This document shows, in pieces, positions 45,567-55,991 of a DNA stretch of 64,000 bases. Within the stretch, counting starts at the first letter, position 1; the number at the start of each line of letters is the position of its first letter. The notes beneath the pieces are model-generated. The model was not told where the DNA came from and searched no databases. It saw only the letters and a list, made by a program, of their open reading frames with translations. Source of the stretch: an archaeon (lineage in GTDB: Archaea; Aenigmatarchaeota; Aenigmatarchaeia; GW2011-AR5); contig JANQNA010000007.1 of the NCBI GenBank assembly GCA_028279825.1, positions 25,409 through 89,408 on the forward strand, in the 5' to 3' direction. A program made the position numbers and the translations under genes.

Positions 45567-46631
45567 ATGTACGACGTCATAATAGTAGGCGCCGGTGTAG
45601 CCGGTTCTTACCTTGCAAGTAAACTTGAAGGGTTAAATGTATTGCTTATCGAAAAGGATAAAAACCCCGTGTTAAAGGACAGCGGCATCGTATCTGAAGA
45701 CTTTTTGGAGTTCTTTGACGGTCCGATAAGATCAGGTATAAAGAGAATGGACTGTTTTTCACCGTCAGGTGATATGTTTACGCTTTATCGGTCCAAGCCT
45801 TTTGCATATGTGCTTGAGAGGGAGGCGTTTGCAAAAGTGTTAAAATCTAAGGCCAGGGTAAATGCACGAATAGTGTATGATACAGTCAAAGACATAAAAC
45901 AGGAAAAAGATTTTGTTTTGGTGGAGACACCTACACGAATATTCAAAACCAGAATTGTTGTAGGTGCCGACGGGGCAAACTCAACGGTGCGAAGAAGCGT
46001 TGGTATAGAAAGCCCTCAACTCTCCGTGGGTGTTATGGTTAAGACGAGAAAAATAGACGGACATATCAACGTTTTCTTCAACAAGCACTACTCACCTGAC
46101 TTTTTTTCCTGGATAATACCGCAAAACAATGAATACGGACTGATAACTTCCATGAGACCAAGGGAATGTTTGGAGTACTTCAAAGACAAGCAATACCTGC
46201 CTCCCGGCAAGGTTATAGCACATCTTGTGCCAACCGGGTACACAAAAAGTTATAGCCACAGGACAATTCTCTTGGGTGATGCCTGCGGCCACAACAAGCC
46301 CCTGACAGGCGGAGGGATTATGTTCGGCCTAAAGGCAGCCGGCTATGCAGCCGATACCATAAAGGAGGCATTCTCGAGAGAAAAATTTAGCGGCAGAGTT
46401 CTTGGGAAGTACGAAGCTGCCTGGAAAAAAGATCTCGCGTGGGAAATAAGAAAACAGTTTCTTGTCAGGAGATTTTACAGAAACCTTACCAACAGACAAA
46501 TAGATAAAATATTCAGCCATATTGGCAATGAAATAGAAAAGCTTCCTTACTTTGATTACGATAAATTCAGCAAATCATGGATGAGAATGTCAAAGTACAG
46601 GCTTTTCAAGGCTTTCATGTCTTCTATTTGA
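45567..46631 (+). CDS. Geranylgeranyl reductase family FAD-dependent oxidoreductase
   Basis: YDVIIVGAGVAGSYLASKLEG; VVGADGANSTVRR; LLGDACGHNKPLTGGGIMFGLKAA. Confidence 0.9.
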   Translation: MYDVIIVGAGVAGSYLASKLEGLNVLLIEKDKNPVLKDSGIVSEDFLEFFDGPIRSGIKRMDCFSPSGDMFTLYRSKPFAYVLEREAFAKVLKSKARVNARIVYDTVKDIKQEKDFVLVETPTRIFKTRIVVGADGANSTVRRSVGIESPQLSVGVMVKTRKIDGHINVFFNKHYSPDFFSWIIPQNNEYGLITSMRPRECLEYFKDKQYLPPGKVIAHLVPTGYTKSYSHRTILLGDACGHNKPLTGGGIMFGLKAAGYAADTIKEAFSREKFSGRVLGKYEAAWKKDLAWEIRKQFLVRRFYRNLTNRQIDKIFSHIGNEIEKLPYFDYDKFSKSWMRMSKYRLFKAFMSSI

Positions 46632-47568
46632 GCACGTTTCTGATCTCGAATTTTCTGGATAGATAAACAAAACAGACGCCGCCCGAAAGATTTACCATCC
46701 ATATTGTTATCAAACGGAAGATTATTGTTGCGGTTGTTGCTATGGTTGTTTCAACACCTAAGACACCAAGCAAAAGAATCATGACAACTTCTGTTGTACC
46801 AACGCCTCCAGGCAGGGAGGAGGCAATGCCAATCATTATTGACAATGAAGTTACACCCGCCAGCAGGAAAGGACTGACCTCTACACCCAATGCAATGAGC
46901 ACGAAGTATAATACAAAACCTATCATCCCCCATGTAACCAATGCTATGATTTGCGACTTTATTATGTTTCTTTTTTTGATCTGTACAGTGTAGAAAACGT
47001 CCATGAAGTTATCCGGCAGCCTTTTTAGAATAGGGAACTTTTTGACTATCCTGAACAACCACTTTCCAAACCCTTTGTTGTAGAGAACTGTAATGGAAAC
47101 GGCTATAATTACAATAAAGACTGAGACGCTTATGACACCTGCCACAAAGAAATTCTGGCTTATGGAAAGCCTGCCTATTGCAACCAGAGAAAACAACAAC
47201 AGAGCAATAACATCGGTTATCCGCTCCCATATTATTGACGTAAGTGACAGCGAAATTGGCACACCTTTTCTCATTTTCAGTATTACAGCTTTTGCAGGCT
47301 CTGCTGCCTTACCGGGCGTGAAATTACTCAAGGCAAAACCGAATATTTGTATCGGTACTAACTCTTTGTAGCTGACCTTGTTCAGAAGTATCTTCCATTT
47401 CCATACACCAAGAAACATTGTTGTGAATGCAAACAGAAAACCAAACACGATGGGTACAGGATTACTTCTTGAAAGAACTTCTATCATGACAACGGGATCT
47501 GCGTAATATATTACTGCCGACAAAATTACAAGACTCAGTATCAGCATGAGTAATTTATACTGTTTCAT
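46624..47568 (-). CDS. Flippase-like / lysylphosphatidylglycerol synthetase TM-region (UPF0104) protein
   Basis: Multi-TM; PGKAAEPAKAVILKMRKGVPISLSLTSIIWERITDVIALL; SLPGGVGTTEVVMILLL. Confidence 0.85.
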   Translation of the reverse strand: MKQYKLLMLILSLVILSAVIYYADPVVMIEVLSRSNPVPIVFGFLFAFTTMFLGVWKWKILLNKVSYKELVPIQIFGFALSNFTPGKAAEPAKAVILKMRKGVPISLSLTSIIWERITDVIALLLFSLVAIGRLSISQNFFVAGVISVSVFIVIIAVSITVLYNKGFGKWLFRIVKKFPILKRLPDNFMDVFYTVQIKKRNIIKSQIIALVTWGMIGFVLYFVLIALGVEVSPFLLAGVTSLSIMIGIASSLPGGVGTTEVVMILLLGVLGVETTIATTATIIFRLITIWMVNLSGGVCFVYLSRKFEIRNVLK

Positions 47569-47598
47569 ACTCGCAATTTCATCTTAAGCTTTTAAACA

Positions 47599-48807
47599 TT
47601 GATGCAGATCCTAATAGTCATGGATTTTCTGAAAAATCTCAGCAAAGACAAGGTTTTTGTCTCAGTTCTTACGATTTTCATAGTCATCAAACTTCTTGTT
47701 TTTTTCACGGGATTCGGCGCGCAGGCATTTATACCGGAGGAGATAACAAACAGAAAGGATGTGACAGATAACATTTTTCTTAATCCATGGGCACAATATG
47801 ATGCACGTATATACCTGGATATAGCGCAGAATGGTTACAGGGATGACATGACTATTGGTGTGGCAGGTACTAACTACCACTTTTACCCGCTATACCCGTT
47901 GCTTATTTATCTTCTCGGCTTCATGACGCTGCCACTGGCTGCGTTTTTAGTTTCTAATCTTGCCTCTCTCGGAGCAGTTATACTTCTTTATCTTATAGTA
48001 AGAGATGAGTTTGACAAGAAGACTGCAAAACGGTCTGTTATCTATCTACTGCTCTTTCCGACTGCTTACTACTTCACTGCCATGTACACAGAGGCTGTAT
48101 TCCTTTTCGTTTCTTTGGCTACTTTTTATTTTGCAAAGAAAGAAAACTGGTTACTAACCGGCATGTTTGGTTTCCTAACGGCTATAACAAGACCAACCGG
48201 CGGGATTTTGTTCTTCCCAATTCTTTACATGTACCTGAGATCGAAAAAATTCAGCTACAAAAAACTTAACCTAAAGGTACTGAGGCCGGACGTTCTTTAC
48301 ATGTTGTTGATACCTATCGGCTTCTTTGCGTTCATGTTTTACCACTGGATAGCTGTTGGCAATCCGTTTGCGCAGTTTGAAAGTTTCAAGTTATGGCCAA
48401 CAGAATTCGGATTCCCGTGGGAAGGATATAGTTTTGCCGTAAGCTCTATATTTACTGATCATACACTGATCAATGTTAGTTATCACGTGTTCAACCTGTT
48501 TCTGTCAGTTGTTCTGGTTGTAGGCATATACTTTTCATGGAAATACCTGAAGAAAGAATACGTAATGTATTACGTACTTGGTCTGATACCGATATTTGCA
48601 TCTACTACCTTGTTCGGACTGCCAAGATATTCACTTGTTTTGTTTCCTCTGTTCATGACATTTTCTGTTTTTTCCCAAAAAGGTAAATGGAACAACAAAC
48701 TTGTTATTTTAATGTACGTACTGTTTGTGATACTGCTCCCAGTGCTTATTGTTTTACATGCAAATGAAAGATTCGTAACCGGGCTTGTCTTTTTGGAATT
48801 GTTTTAG
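47599..48807 (+). CDS. PIG-V-like mannosyltransferase-type membrane protein
   Basis: NPWAQYDARIYLDIAQNGY; FPTAYYFTAMYTEAVFLF; FGLPRYSLVLFPLFM. Confidence 0.8.
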   Translation: MMQILIVMDFLKNLSKDKVFVSVLTIFIVIKLLVFFTGFGAQAFIPEEITNRKDVTDNIFLNPWAQYDARIYLDIAQNGYRDDMTIGVAGTNYHFYPLYPLLIYLLGFMTLPLAAFLVSNLASLGAVILLYLIVRDEFDKKTAKRSVIYLLLFPTAYYFTAMYTEAVFLFVSLATFYFAKKENWLLTGMFGFLTAITRPTGGILFFPILYMYLRSKKFSYKKLNLKVLRPDVLYMLLIPIGFFAFMFYHWIAVGNPFAQFESFKLWPTEFGFPWEGYSFAVSSIFTDHTLINVSYHVFNLFLSVVLVVGIYFSWKYLKKEYVMYYVLGLIPIFASTTLFGLPRYSLVLFPLFMTFSVFSQKGKWNNKLVILMYVLFVILLPVLIVLHANERFVTGLVFLELF

Positions 48808-49523
48808 TTTAGAAACCTGAAACGTATTATTGCGCCAAAGACACGCGTCCCATCACGGAAGAACTTTATTTTCTTTCCCTCTTCCTTTGAACGGGACCTG
48901 TAACTAACAGGAACTTCCACCGGTATATGACCTTTCTTTACAAGCTTGGCAACTATTTCCCAGTCAAGTTCGAAGTAATTGCTTTTGAAATTGATATCTT
49001 TCATGCATTCTGTTTTGAATATCTTGAACATCGTTGCCGGGTCTGTTAGTTTTGTTCGATAGAAGAAATTGAACAAACTTGTGAAGAAAACACCACCAAA
49101 GTTAAGAATGCTGCCGTAGGTTCCTTCTTTCTTGTACTTTCTTATCTTCCAGTCACCTTTTCCAAGGTTACGCGAACCCAGAACGAATTTTGTTTTGTCG
49201 TTAAGAATAGGTGCGAGTAGTTTTGGATATTCTTCCGGTCTGTACTCAAGATCCCCGTCCTGTATCAATATTATATCCCCGGTTGCTTTTTTGAAACCAA
49301 GCTTCATCGCGTTCCCCTTTCCGCAGGGCTTGGACTGGTAGAAAGCTTTAACGTTCTGTTTCTTGGCGTACTCCTTTACCTTTTCTTTTGTCCCGTCTGT
49401 AGAATTTGATTCAATAATTATTATTTCTTTCGTCATACCTATCTTTACTTTCGCTACACGCTTCATTATTTCGTCTATTGTTTTCGCTTCGTTATACAGC
49501 GGCATTATTATCGAAAGTTTCAT
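48804..49523 (-). CDS. Family 2 glycosyltransferase (dolichyl-phosphate sugar synthase-like)
   Basis: LSIIMPLYNEAKTIDEIM; IILIQDGDLEYRPEEYPKLL. Confidence 0.9.
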   Translation of the reverse strand: MKLSIIMPLYNEAKTIDEIMKRVAKVKIGMTKEIIIIESNSTDGTKEKVKEYAKKQNVKAFYQSKPCGKGNAMKLGFKKATGDIILIQDGDLEYRPEEYPKLLAPILNDKTKFVLGSRNLGKGDWKIRKYKKEGTYGSILNFGGVFFTSLFNFFYRTKLTDPATMFKIFKTECMKDINFKSNYFELDWEIVAKLVKKGHIPVEVPVSYRSRSKEEGKKIKFFRDGTRVFGAIIRFRFLN

Positions 49524-50137
49524 TGTTTCACCTTCGGAAAGAACGCCACAAGTTCGTCTCCTATTATACTTGTCCTGTTTTTACCTATTTTGTTCAAAAA
49601 CTGTACAAGGTCTTTTTTGGTTCGTATGTAAATACTGCCTGGGTCATTGGTACCGTCCTCTTCACCAAGGAGCTTTTCAAGGAAAGTTTTTCTGCGTACA
49701 TCTCTCAAGAACCTGTAAGTTTTTCTTGTGTTAGCATTCGGGTCGCTGAAAGGCTCCACGACAATCAGACCTTTTCTTGCGGCCTTGAATGCACGTTTCA
49801 TAGGCGCTTCGTCTTCCGGATGTATGTGGTGAATCACGTCGCTTACTATTATATAATCAGTTCTTGGTATCTGTGCTTTTGTGAAGTCCTTTTTCTGGAC
49901 TTTAAGACCACGTTTCTTTGCGAATTTCAGGAAATATTTGTTCAGATCCCAGCCTACGTATGTACAGTTCCGTAAATACTCTACAAGTTTGCAGGAACCA
50001 CATCCGATGTCCAAAACAGAGGAATTCTGTTTTATCAGATTGGCTAACAGAACATATCTTTTACTGTAGTTTTTTCCGTGTATCAGTCTCATTCCAAAAT
50101 CGTACATTTTTGGATGGGAGTACCAGATCGACACCAT
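49520..50137 (-). CDS. Class I SAM-dependent methyltransferase
   Basis: SVLDIGCGSCKLVEYLRNCTYVGWDLN. Confidence 0.85.
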   Translation of the reverse strand: MVSIWYSHPKMYDFGMRLIHGKNYSKRYVLLANLIKQNSSVLDIGCGSCKLVEYLRNCTYVGWDLNKYFLKFAKKRGLKVQKKDFTKAQIPRTDYIIVSDVIHHIHPEDEAPMKRAFKAARKGLIVVEPFSDPNANTRKTYRFLRDVRRKTFLEKLLGEEDGTNDPGSIYIRTKKDLVQFLNKIGKNRTSIIGDELVAFFPKVKQ

Positions 50138-50189
50138 GTGTATTACCTAAAAGGCACTGTTTTTAAAGTTTTAAGGGCTGAGAAAGGAT

Positions 50190-51395
50190 ATGCGCATAGT
50201 GGATTTTGCCAAAAAATACTGGGTAATTATTGCTATTATTCTGATAATGGTCATGGCCTTCAACGTAAGAATGACTGACTACAGATGGCCATACCTGAGG
50301 AATATTGACTCCTACGTTTACTACAGATGGATGGGAGAGATAGTAGAGAATGACGGTGTACTTCCTATACACGATCCTTATGCAATTGCACCCGTGGGCG
50401 TTGAAAGGGAGCAGGACTTTATCTACCCTTACTTCTATGAGGGCGCATATGCGTACATGCTTACCAATGTGTTTATCCCGGACCTGACGCTGATACAGTT
50501 CCTTATATTCTTCCCGCCGTTCCTGGCCGCGCTGGCTGTAATTCCTATGTACTACATAGGCAGACTGCTCTATGACAGGCGGGCCGGTGTACTTGCAGCA
50601 TTCTTCTATGCGTTTGATATATCCAATTTGTCACGTTCGCTGGGCGGAGACCCCGATACGGACTCTATAATCATGGTTTTCTCCATGATAACCATGGCGG
50701 CTTTCCTGTATACTTACAAATACGCCGGCAAAGAAAGAATAATACTCAAGCAGCTGGTTCTTTACTCGCTTATGACGGCCGTGGTTCTGTGGATATGGTA
50801 CTCAACATGGGCAGGTTACTGGTATATATTCTGGCTGATCACAGGTCTGATTGTTGTCAAGACGCTGTTCAATATAATAGACGTCAAGGACCTGAAGAAG
50901 GGAGTGTTCAATTCGAGATACATTCTGCTTAGTTTCGCGATTATGATGGTTGTATCTTTTGCGTTTACTGTGCCTGCGCGTGGTACAGATCTTATATCCA
51001 GTGCAGTTTTCGGACCTATACAGTTCCAGAACATAAAAGGCGAGGATGCCCAATTCCCTAACGTATACGTATCTGTAGCGGAGCTTCAGACATCCGGCGG
51101 ACCAAGGGAGATAATTGAAAGGACTAGCGTTCTTTCAGGACCGGGTATACTCATATCGCCGTTTTTCCTCATGATTTACGCATTGCTCTATCTTTTGTAC
51201 TCTTATTACAAGACAAAGAAGCATATTGACACTGCGTTACTGCTGTTAGTGTGGTTCTTAGGGCCGTTTGCAGCTACATTAGTGGCCGTCAGGTTCAGCA
51301 TACTGTTTTCGGCACCTATGGCCATAGGCTCTGCAATAATTCTAGCAAAGATCATTAGAATGTCTACCGGGGAGGACAAAAGTCTGGGTGATTAA
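50190..51395 (+). CDS. STT3/AglB oligosaccharyltransferase, N-terminal transmembrane part
   Basis: NVRMTDYRWPYLRNIDSYVYYRWMGEIV; GGDPDTDSIIMVFSM; SVAELQTSGGPREIIER; ends TAA directly followed in frame by ATG. Confidence 0.88.
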   Translation: MRIVDFAKKYWVIIAIILIMVMAFNVRMTDYRWPYLRNIDSYVYYRWMGEIVENDGVLPIHDPYAIAPVGVEREQDFIYPYFYEGAYAYMLTNVFIPDLTLIQFLIFFPPFLAALAVIPMYYIGRLLYDRRAGVLAAFFYAFDISNLSRSLGGDPDTDSIIMVFSMITMAAFLYTYKYAGKERIILKQLVLYSLMTAVVLWIWYSTWAGYWYIFWLITGLIVVKTLFNIIDVKDLKKGVFNSRYILLSFAIMMVVSFAFTVPARGTDLISSAVFGPIQFQNIKGEDAQFPNVYVSVAELQTSGGPREIIERTSVLSGPGILISPFFLMIYALLYLLYSYYKTKKHIDTALLLLVWFLGPFAATLVAVRFSILFSAPMAIGSAIILAKIIRMSTGEDKSLGD

Positions 51396-52502
51396 ATGAA
51401 GAAAGAGATATTACTATTCCTGACGGTGCTGCTGCCATTCCTGGCTTTGGTTTACTTCGACTTACTTGTTTCTATAGTAGTGCTGATTATTCTTGTTGGC
51501 GTGTTTTATTTCACGAAGAACATTGAGAAGGAAAGAATTCCTGTTGCCGTGGTAGTGTTCTTTATCCTGACGATGATGTTTACACTGAATTTTGTGCCTG
51601 CAGTCAGCATAGCTAGCGGTCACGGGACTGTCCTGTCGGATAACTGGTGGGAGGCACTTAACTGGATGAAAGAAAATACTGCCGAATGTGCGGTCGTGGC
51701 AACTTACTGGGATCCTGGACACTTCATAACCGGTATTGCCAGAAGATCCGTGGTTTTTGACGGCGCGTCGCAGAGTCATCTGTATGAAAGACCTACTGAT
51801 GAGGACAGGGAGGGCCTGGTTGTTGACACGTTTGATAACAACATAAATCATATTGTACTGTATGAAAACGGCAACAAGACTACAGCAAGAATCCAGGACA
51901 TATCAACTACTTTGCTGACCTCCAATGAAACACTTGCTATAGAGATACTGAAAGAGTACAGAAACCCGGACTGTGATGAGATGTACTACATAGCTTCCGC
52001 GGATCTTATACCGAAAAGTACCTGGTGGACTTACTTTTCCACATGGAATCCTGTAGACAAGAGAGGAACACCTTATGTTTATTCGACGGTGCCCCTTGGA
52101 TCTTCAAGACCTGATGTACAGCAGAACGCAATAATCTATACATATCCTGTTGCACAGGATTCTTCTTTTGTTGTTTACGTTACGGAACAAGAAATGTTCG
52201 TGTTCCTTCAGCAGCAAGGCGCACCTGCACCACTGATGGTAGAGAAATTCCTGTTCTTTGACCAGGAGGGCAACGGACGACTGGTTGTGCAACAAAATTC
52301 CACGATACCAGGACTCGTGTTTATACAACCTGGAAACAGTGCATTGCTGTTCATACCTCCTGAACTGGAAAATGCAATGTTTACAAGGATGTTTCTTTTC
52401 AACGGAAACGGTCTGGAGAACTTTGAATATGTCGGTGAATGGGGCGGTGAAGTTAAACTTTTCAAAGTAAAATTTGAGGAAGAACTTTTCAGCTCTTTGT
52501 AA
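51396..52502 (+). CDS. STT3/AglB oligosaccharyltransferase, C-terminal part with YWDPGHF (WWDYG-like) motif
   Basis: WWEALNWMKENTAECAVVATYWDPGHFITGIARRSVVFDGASQS; same frame as the preceding ORF. Confidence 0.85.
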   Translation: MKKEILLFLTVLLPFLALVYFDLLVSIVVLIILVGVFYFTKNIEKERIPVAVVVFFILTMMFTLNFVPAVSIASGHGTVLSDNWWEALNWMKENTAECAVVATYWDPGHFITGIARRSVVFDGASQSHLYERPTDEDREGLVVDTFDNNINHIVLYENGNKTTARIQDISTTLLTSNETLAIEILKEYRNPDCDEMYYIASADLIPKSTWWTYFSTWNPVDKRGTPYVYSTVPLGSSRPDVQQNAIIYTYPVAQDSSFVVYVTEQEMFVFLQQQGAPAPLMVEKFLFFDQEGNGRLVVQQNSTIPGLVFIQPGNSALLFIPPELENAMFTRMFLFNGNGLENFEYVGEWGGEVKLFKVKFEEELFSSL

Positions 52503-53610
52503 TATTCCTGTAAACGCCTACAATTCTTTTGACAATTATTTCCCAGTCGTACGCTTCCGCAGTTTTTCTGCCTCTTGCTGTGAATTTTTTATGCAAGACC
52601 CTGTCTTCCAGAAGCTCTTCAATTCTTTTTGCGAGTTCCTTCTCGTCACCAATTTCCGTGAGAAAACCATTCACACCGTTTTTGATGTAATCATTTGGTC
52701 CGTCAGTCTTTGTTGATATTATTGGTGTGCCTGCGGCCATCGATTCCAAAGGAACAATGCCAAAACATTCCCTTATTGACGGCAGAACAAGTACTGCAGC
52801 TGCTTTGATTTCCCTTACCATGTCCCTGTGGTTCTTGTAAGGTTTTATGAACTCTACACGTTCATTAACTTTCAGCTGTTTACATAACGCCTGCAGTTTC
52901 GGTTTTTCGAAACCTTCACCCAGTATTTTCAGTTTGTATTCTTTCTTTGTAAGGGCGAACGCCCTGATTAACGTTGGTACGTCTTTTTGCGGTGTTAATC
53001 TTCCTACATAAAGAATTGTGGTCTGTGATTTTTTCGGTTGTTTTACTGAATCTATTTCATCAACATGTATGCCACTGGGTAAAACGGATATTTTTTCCTT
53101 GTCGTACTTCAGAAGTTTGATTATACGGTCTCTTATTTTTGAATTGAGTGTCAACATTTTTGTTACAGGCATTTTTGCCGAGATTACTTCAAAGAAAGGT
53201 CCCGTGAAGAATAGTGAGCTATTGGTCATCTGTTTCCAGTTACCCAAGTACAGATCATGTAAAGTGCCAACTACGGGTGTTTTAGTCCTTAAGCCGGCCA
53301 GGGAACACGGAACTAATGTAGGATGACCGTTAGCATCAATAATATCATATTTTTCTTTTGAGAGTTTTTTGTACAGCTCGTACCAGTAACGCACAAGAAA
53401 AGCATAATTCCTCTTTGGAGGGTCTGTGATGGTTGGTTTTGAAGTCTGGATAATGTTCAGGTAAGGCAAGTCCTGCGGGTGACTTGTTGTGTACAGGTCT
53501 ATTTCAAATCCGTATTTTTTTGCAAGCACGGCTATCTGTTCAACTCGTTTTTCAACGCCGTACACCGGATACATAACTTCTGTACACAAAGCTACTCTCA
53601 TGGCAATCAA
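52489..53610 (-). CDS. Family 4 glycosyltransferase
   Basis: MRVALCTEVMYPVYGVEKRVEQIA; ILYVGRLTPQKDVPTLIRAF; ECFGIVPLESMAAGTPIIS. Confidence 0.92.
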   Translation of the reverse strand: MIAMRVALCTEVMYPVYGVEKRVEQIAVLAKKYGFEIDLYTTSHPQDLPYLNIIQTSKPTITDPPKRNYAFLVRYWYELYKKLSKEKYDIIDANGHPTLVPCSLAGLRTKTPVVGTLHDLYLGNWKQMTNSSLFFTGPFFEVISAKMPVTKMLTLNSKIRDRIIKLLKYDKEKISVLPSGIHVDEIDSVKQPKKSQTTILYVGRLTPQKDVPTLIRAFALTKKEYKLKILGEGFEKPKLQALCKQLKVNERVEFIKPYKNHRDMVREIKAAAVLVLPSIRECFGIVPLESMAAGTPIISTKTDGPNDYIKNGVNGFLTEIGDEKELAKRIEELLEDRVLHKKFTARGRKTAEAYDWEIIVKRIVGVYRNITKS

Positions 53611-53743
53611 TCTGCAAAATAATTTATTAAAGCATCAAATTCAGGTTTATTTCCACCCTTGTACCAAAACCGCCTTTAAATCAAAATAAGTCTACGTATT
53701 TAAGAAACTTAATCTAATAAGGTTTTTTACGATTTGCTTCATA

Positions 53744-55042
53744 ATGAAAATTGTTTTTATTGATCCGAAAGGTGTCTGGGAGGGACTGAATAACGGACTT
53801 GCCTACATAGCTTCCGGAATAAGAGAACACGATGTTAAAGTAATTGATTTTGTCAACAAGGCAGGTAACGTGGAAAAAAGACTGGAGGCTGTCAAGGACG
53901 CGGATTTTATCGGGATTTCAATAAAGTCCTTTACCCTGGATGAATCCATAATGGCCGCAGAGATGGTAAGAAAGATTAATCCTGATGCAAAAATTATTGC
54001 AGGCGGACCGCATGTCATGGTTGACGGCTACAATCTTATGAAGGACAGTCCCGTTTTTGATATTGGAATATTTGGCGAAGCTGAGTACGCATTCAAGGAG
54101 CTGTTATCCGGCAAACCTCTGGAGGAAATAGACGGCATAATTTTCCGAAAGGGCGGGGTACTTGTAAACAACAAACCAAGGGAATGGATTACTGATTTAG
54201 ACTCCCTCCCATTTCCTACTTACGAAGCCTTTGATTCTGTGGAAACCCATGTTGAGAACTGGCCGCTTGTTACTTCACGCGGCTGTCCTTACACATGTAC
54301 CTACTGTAATGTGCCCAAGGTTATAGGAAGAAAATTCAGAACAAGAAGCGGGGAAAGCATTGTTAAGGAACTGAAGTATGCAAAAGAAAAATACGGAAGT
54401 ACGGAGTTCAAAGTGTTGGATGACAACTTTACACTACTAATGGACAGGGCAAAAGAAATCTGTAAACTTATGATAAAAGAGAATCTTGACATGAAATGGA
54501 CCTGTCCTAACGGCATAAGGGCGGACAGACTTGACGAGGAACTTTGTTCACTGATGAAGGAAGCCGGGTGTTATTCTGTTTCGATAGGTGTTGAAAGCGG
54601 AGACCCTGAAGTGTTCGACAAAATAAAGAAGGGTGAAAAACTGGAGGATGTTGAAAAAGGCATCAATCTTGCAAAGGCTGCCGGCATAAAGGTTCACGGT
54701 TTCTTTATAATCGGGCTGCTTGGAAGTACATATGAGTCTGACAAGAGATCCATGGAATTCGCAAAGAAAATGGGAATAACGGCTTCATGGGGCATACTTG
54801 TTCCTTATCCCGGAACAGAAGTATGGGAACAAATCAAGAAAGACCCAAAATCCAGGATACTGAAAGACTGGAAAGAGGGATTTCACATAGGCGCCAGACC
54901 AAAACCGGTCTACGATACCGAAGAATATACAGCGGAAGAACGCGTGAAGGCTTACTACAAGGCTAATATGTCAACAATAAAGAAAAGAGACATACCACGC
55001 GCTGCAAAGATGGTAATTAAGGGTCTTATGAGCGGAAAATAA
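53744..55042 (+). CDS. B12-binding-type radical SAM protein
   Basis: TSRGCPYTCTYCNVP (CxxxCxxC); N-terminal cobalamin-binding-like domain. Confidence 0.93.
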   Translation: MKIVFIDPKGVWEGLNNGLAYIASGIREHDVKVIDFVNKAGNVEKRLEAVKDADFIGISIKSFTLDESIMAAEMVRKINPDAKIIAGGPHVMVDGYNLMKDSPVFDIGIFGEAEYAFKELLSGKPLEEIDGIIFRKGGVLVNNKPREWITDLDSLPFPTYEAFDSVETHVENWPLVTSRGCPYTCTYCNVPKVIGRKFRTRSGESIVKELKYAKEKYGSTEFKVLDDNFTLLMDRAKEICKLMIKENLDMKWTCPNGIRADRLDEELCSLMKEAGCYSVSIGVESGDPEVFDKIKKGEKLEDVEKGINLAKAAGIKVHGFFIIGLLGSTYESDKRSMEFAKKMGITASWGILVPYPGTEVWEQIKKDPKSRILKDWKEGFHIGARPKPVYDTEEYTAEERVKAYYKANMSTIKKRDIPRAAKMVIKGLMSGK

Positions 55043-55094
55043 TTCGGGTTTTGCACTAGATACGTTTTAAATGCTTTGTTTTCACTATTTCCAA

Positions 55095-55991
55095 ATGAGA
55101 ATTCTTTTCATAGGTTCTTCAAAGATAACAAGGGTCTGCATTGAGAGGTTAATATCTTTAGGCGAAGATGTGCAGGCTGTCATAACACTGCCAAATGAAA
55201 AAATATACAACAGAGCACGTGGAGTTGTGTTTGACGATCTGGGTGTGACAGTTGTTAAGACAGATGATATATCCTCGGAGGACGTTGTTTCTTTCGTCAA
55301 GGCGATAAAACCGGAAGTTATAGTTCAGTGCGGCTGGTCACAGAAAATACCAATGGATATTTTGAATGTCCCACAGCACGCAATAGGAATACACCAGTCT
55401 TATCTGCCGGAAAACAGGGGAGCTGCTTCACTTAACTGGGCAATAATTAATGATCTTAAGGAGACAGGCGTTTCACTGTTTTATATGGGTGAGAAGTATG
55501 ACGAAGGTGATATTCTTAATCAACGAAAAATTCAGATAGAAGAACGGGACGACATAAGGACCCTGCATGAAAAATCCGATGCCGTAAGCGTGGAAATGCT
55601 GGCAGAGACACTGGATCATATAAGGAATAATACTCTGGTGACAAAACCACAGGATAATTCTCTTGCTACTTATACGAAAAGAAGAAAGCCGGAAGACGGC
55701 AAGATAGAATGGAATAAAACCTCGAGAGAGGTTTGGAATTTTATCAGGGCCCTGACACAACCGTTTCCGGGTGCTTTTACATATCTTCGGGACAAGAAAA
55801 TTCTGGTATGGAAAGCAAGCATGTCAGACAAAACAGGGACACCCGGTGAGGTGCTGGACATAACAAACGGTAAGGGAGTTGAGGTAGCTACAGGTAATGG
55901 TTCCGTAATAATGGAACGTGTTGGTACGGACGGGATAGAAATGTTTGCGGATGAACTAGAAATAAAAATTGGTGATACTTTTGGAAATTGA
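55095..55991 (+). CDS. Formyltransferase (methionyl-tRNA/sugar N-formyltransferase superfamily)
   Basis: HAIGIHQSYLPENRGAASLNWAIIND; GVSLFYMGEKYDEGDILNQ; start at MRILFIGSS (track ORF from 55071). Confidence 0.85.
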   Translation: MRILFIGSSKITRVCIERLISLGEDVQAVITLPNEKIYNRARGVVFDDLGVTVVKTDDISSEDVVSFVKAIKPEVIVQCGWSQKIPMDILNVPQHAIGIHQSYLPENRGAASLNWAIINDLKETGVSLFYMGEKYDEGDILNQRKIQIEERDDIRTLHEKSDAVSVEMLAETLDHIRNNTLVTKPQDNSLATYTKRRKPEDGKIEWNKTSREVWNFIRALTQPFPGAFTYLRDKKILVWKASMSDKTGTPGEVLDITNGKGVEVATGNGSVIMERVGTDGIEMFADELEIKIGDTFGN

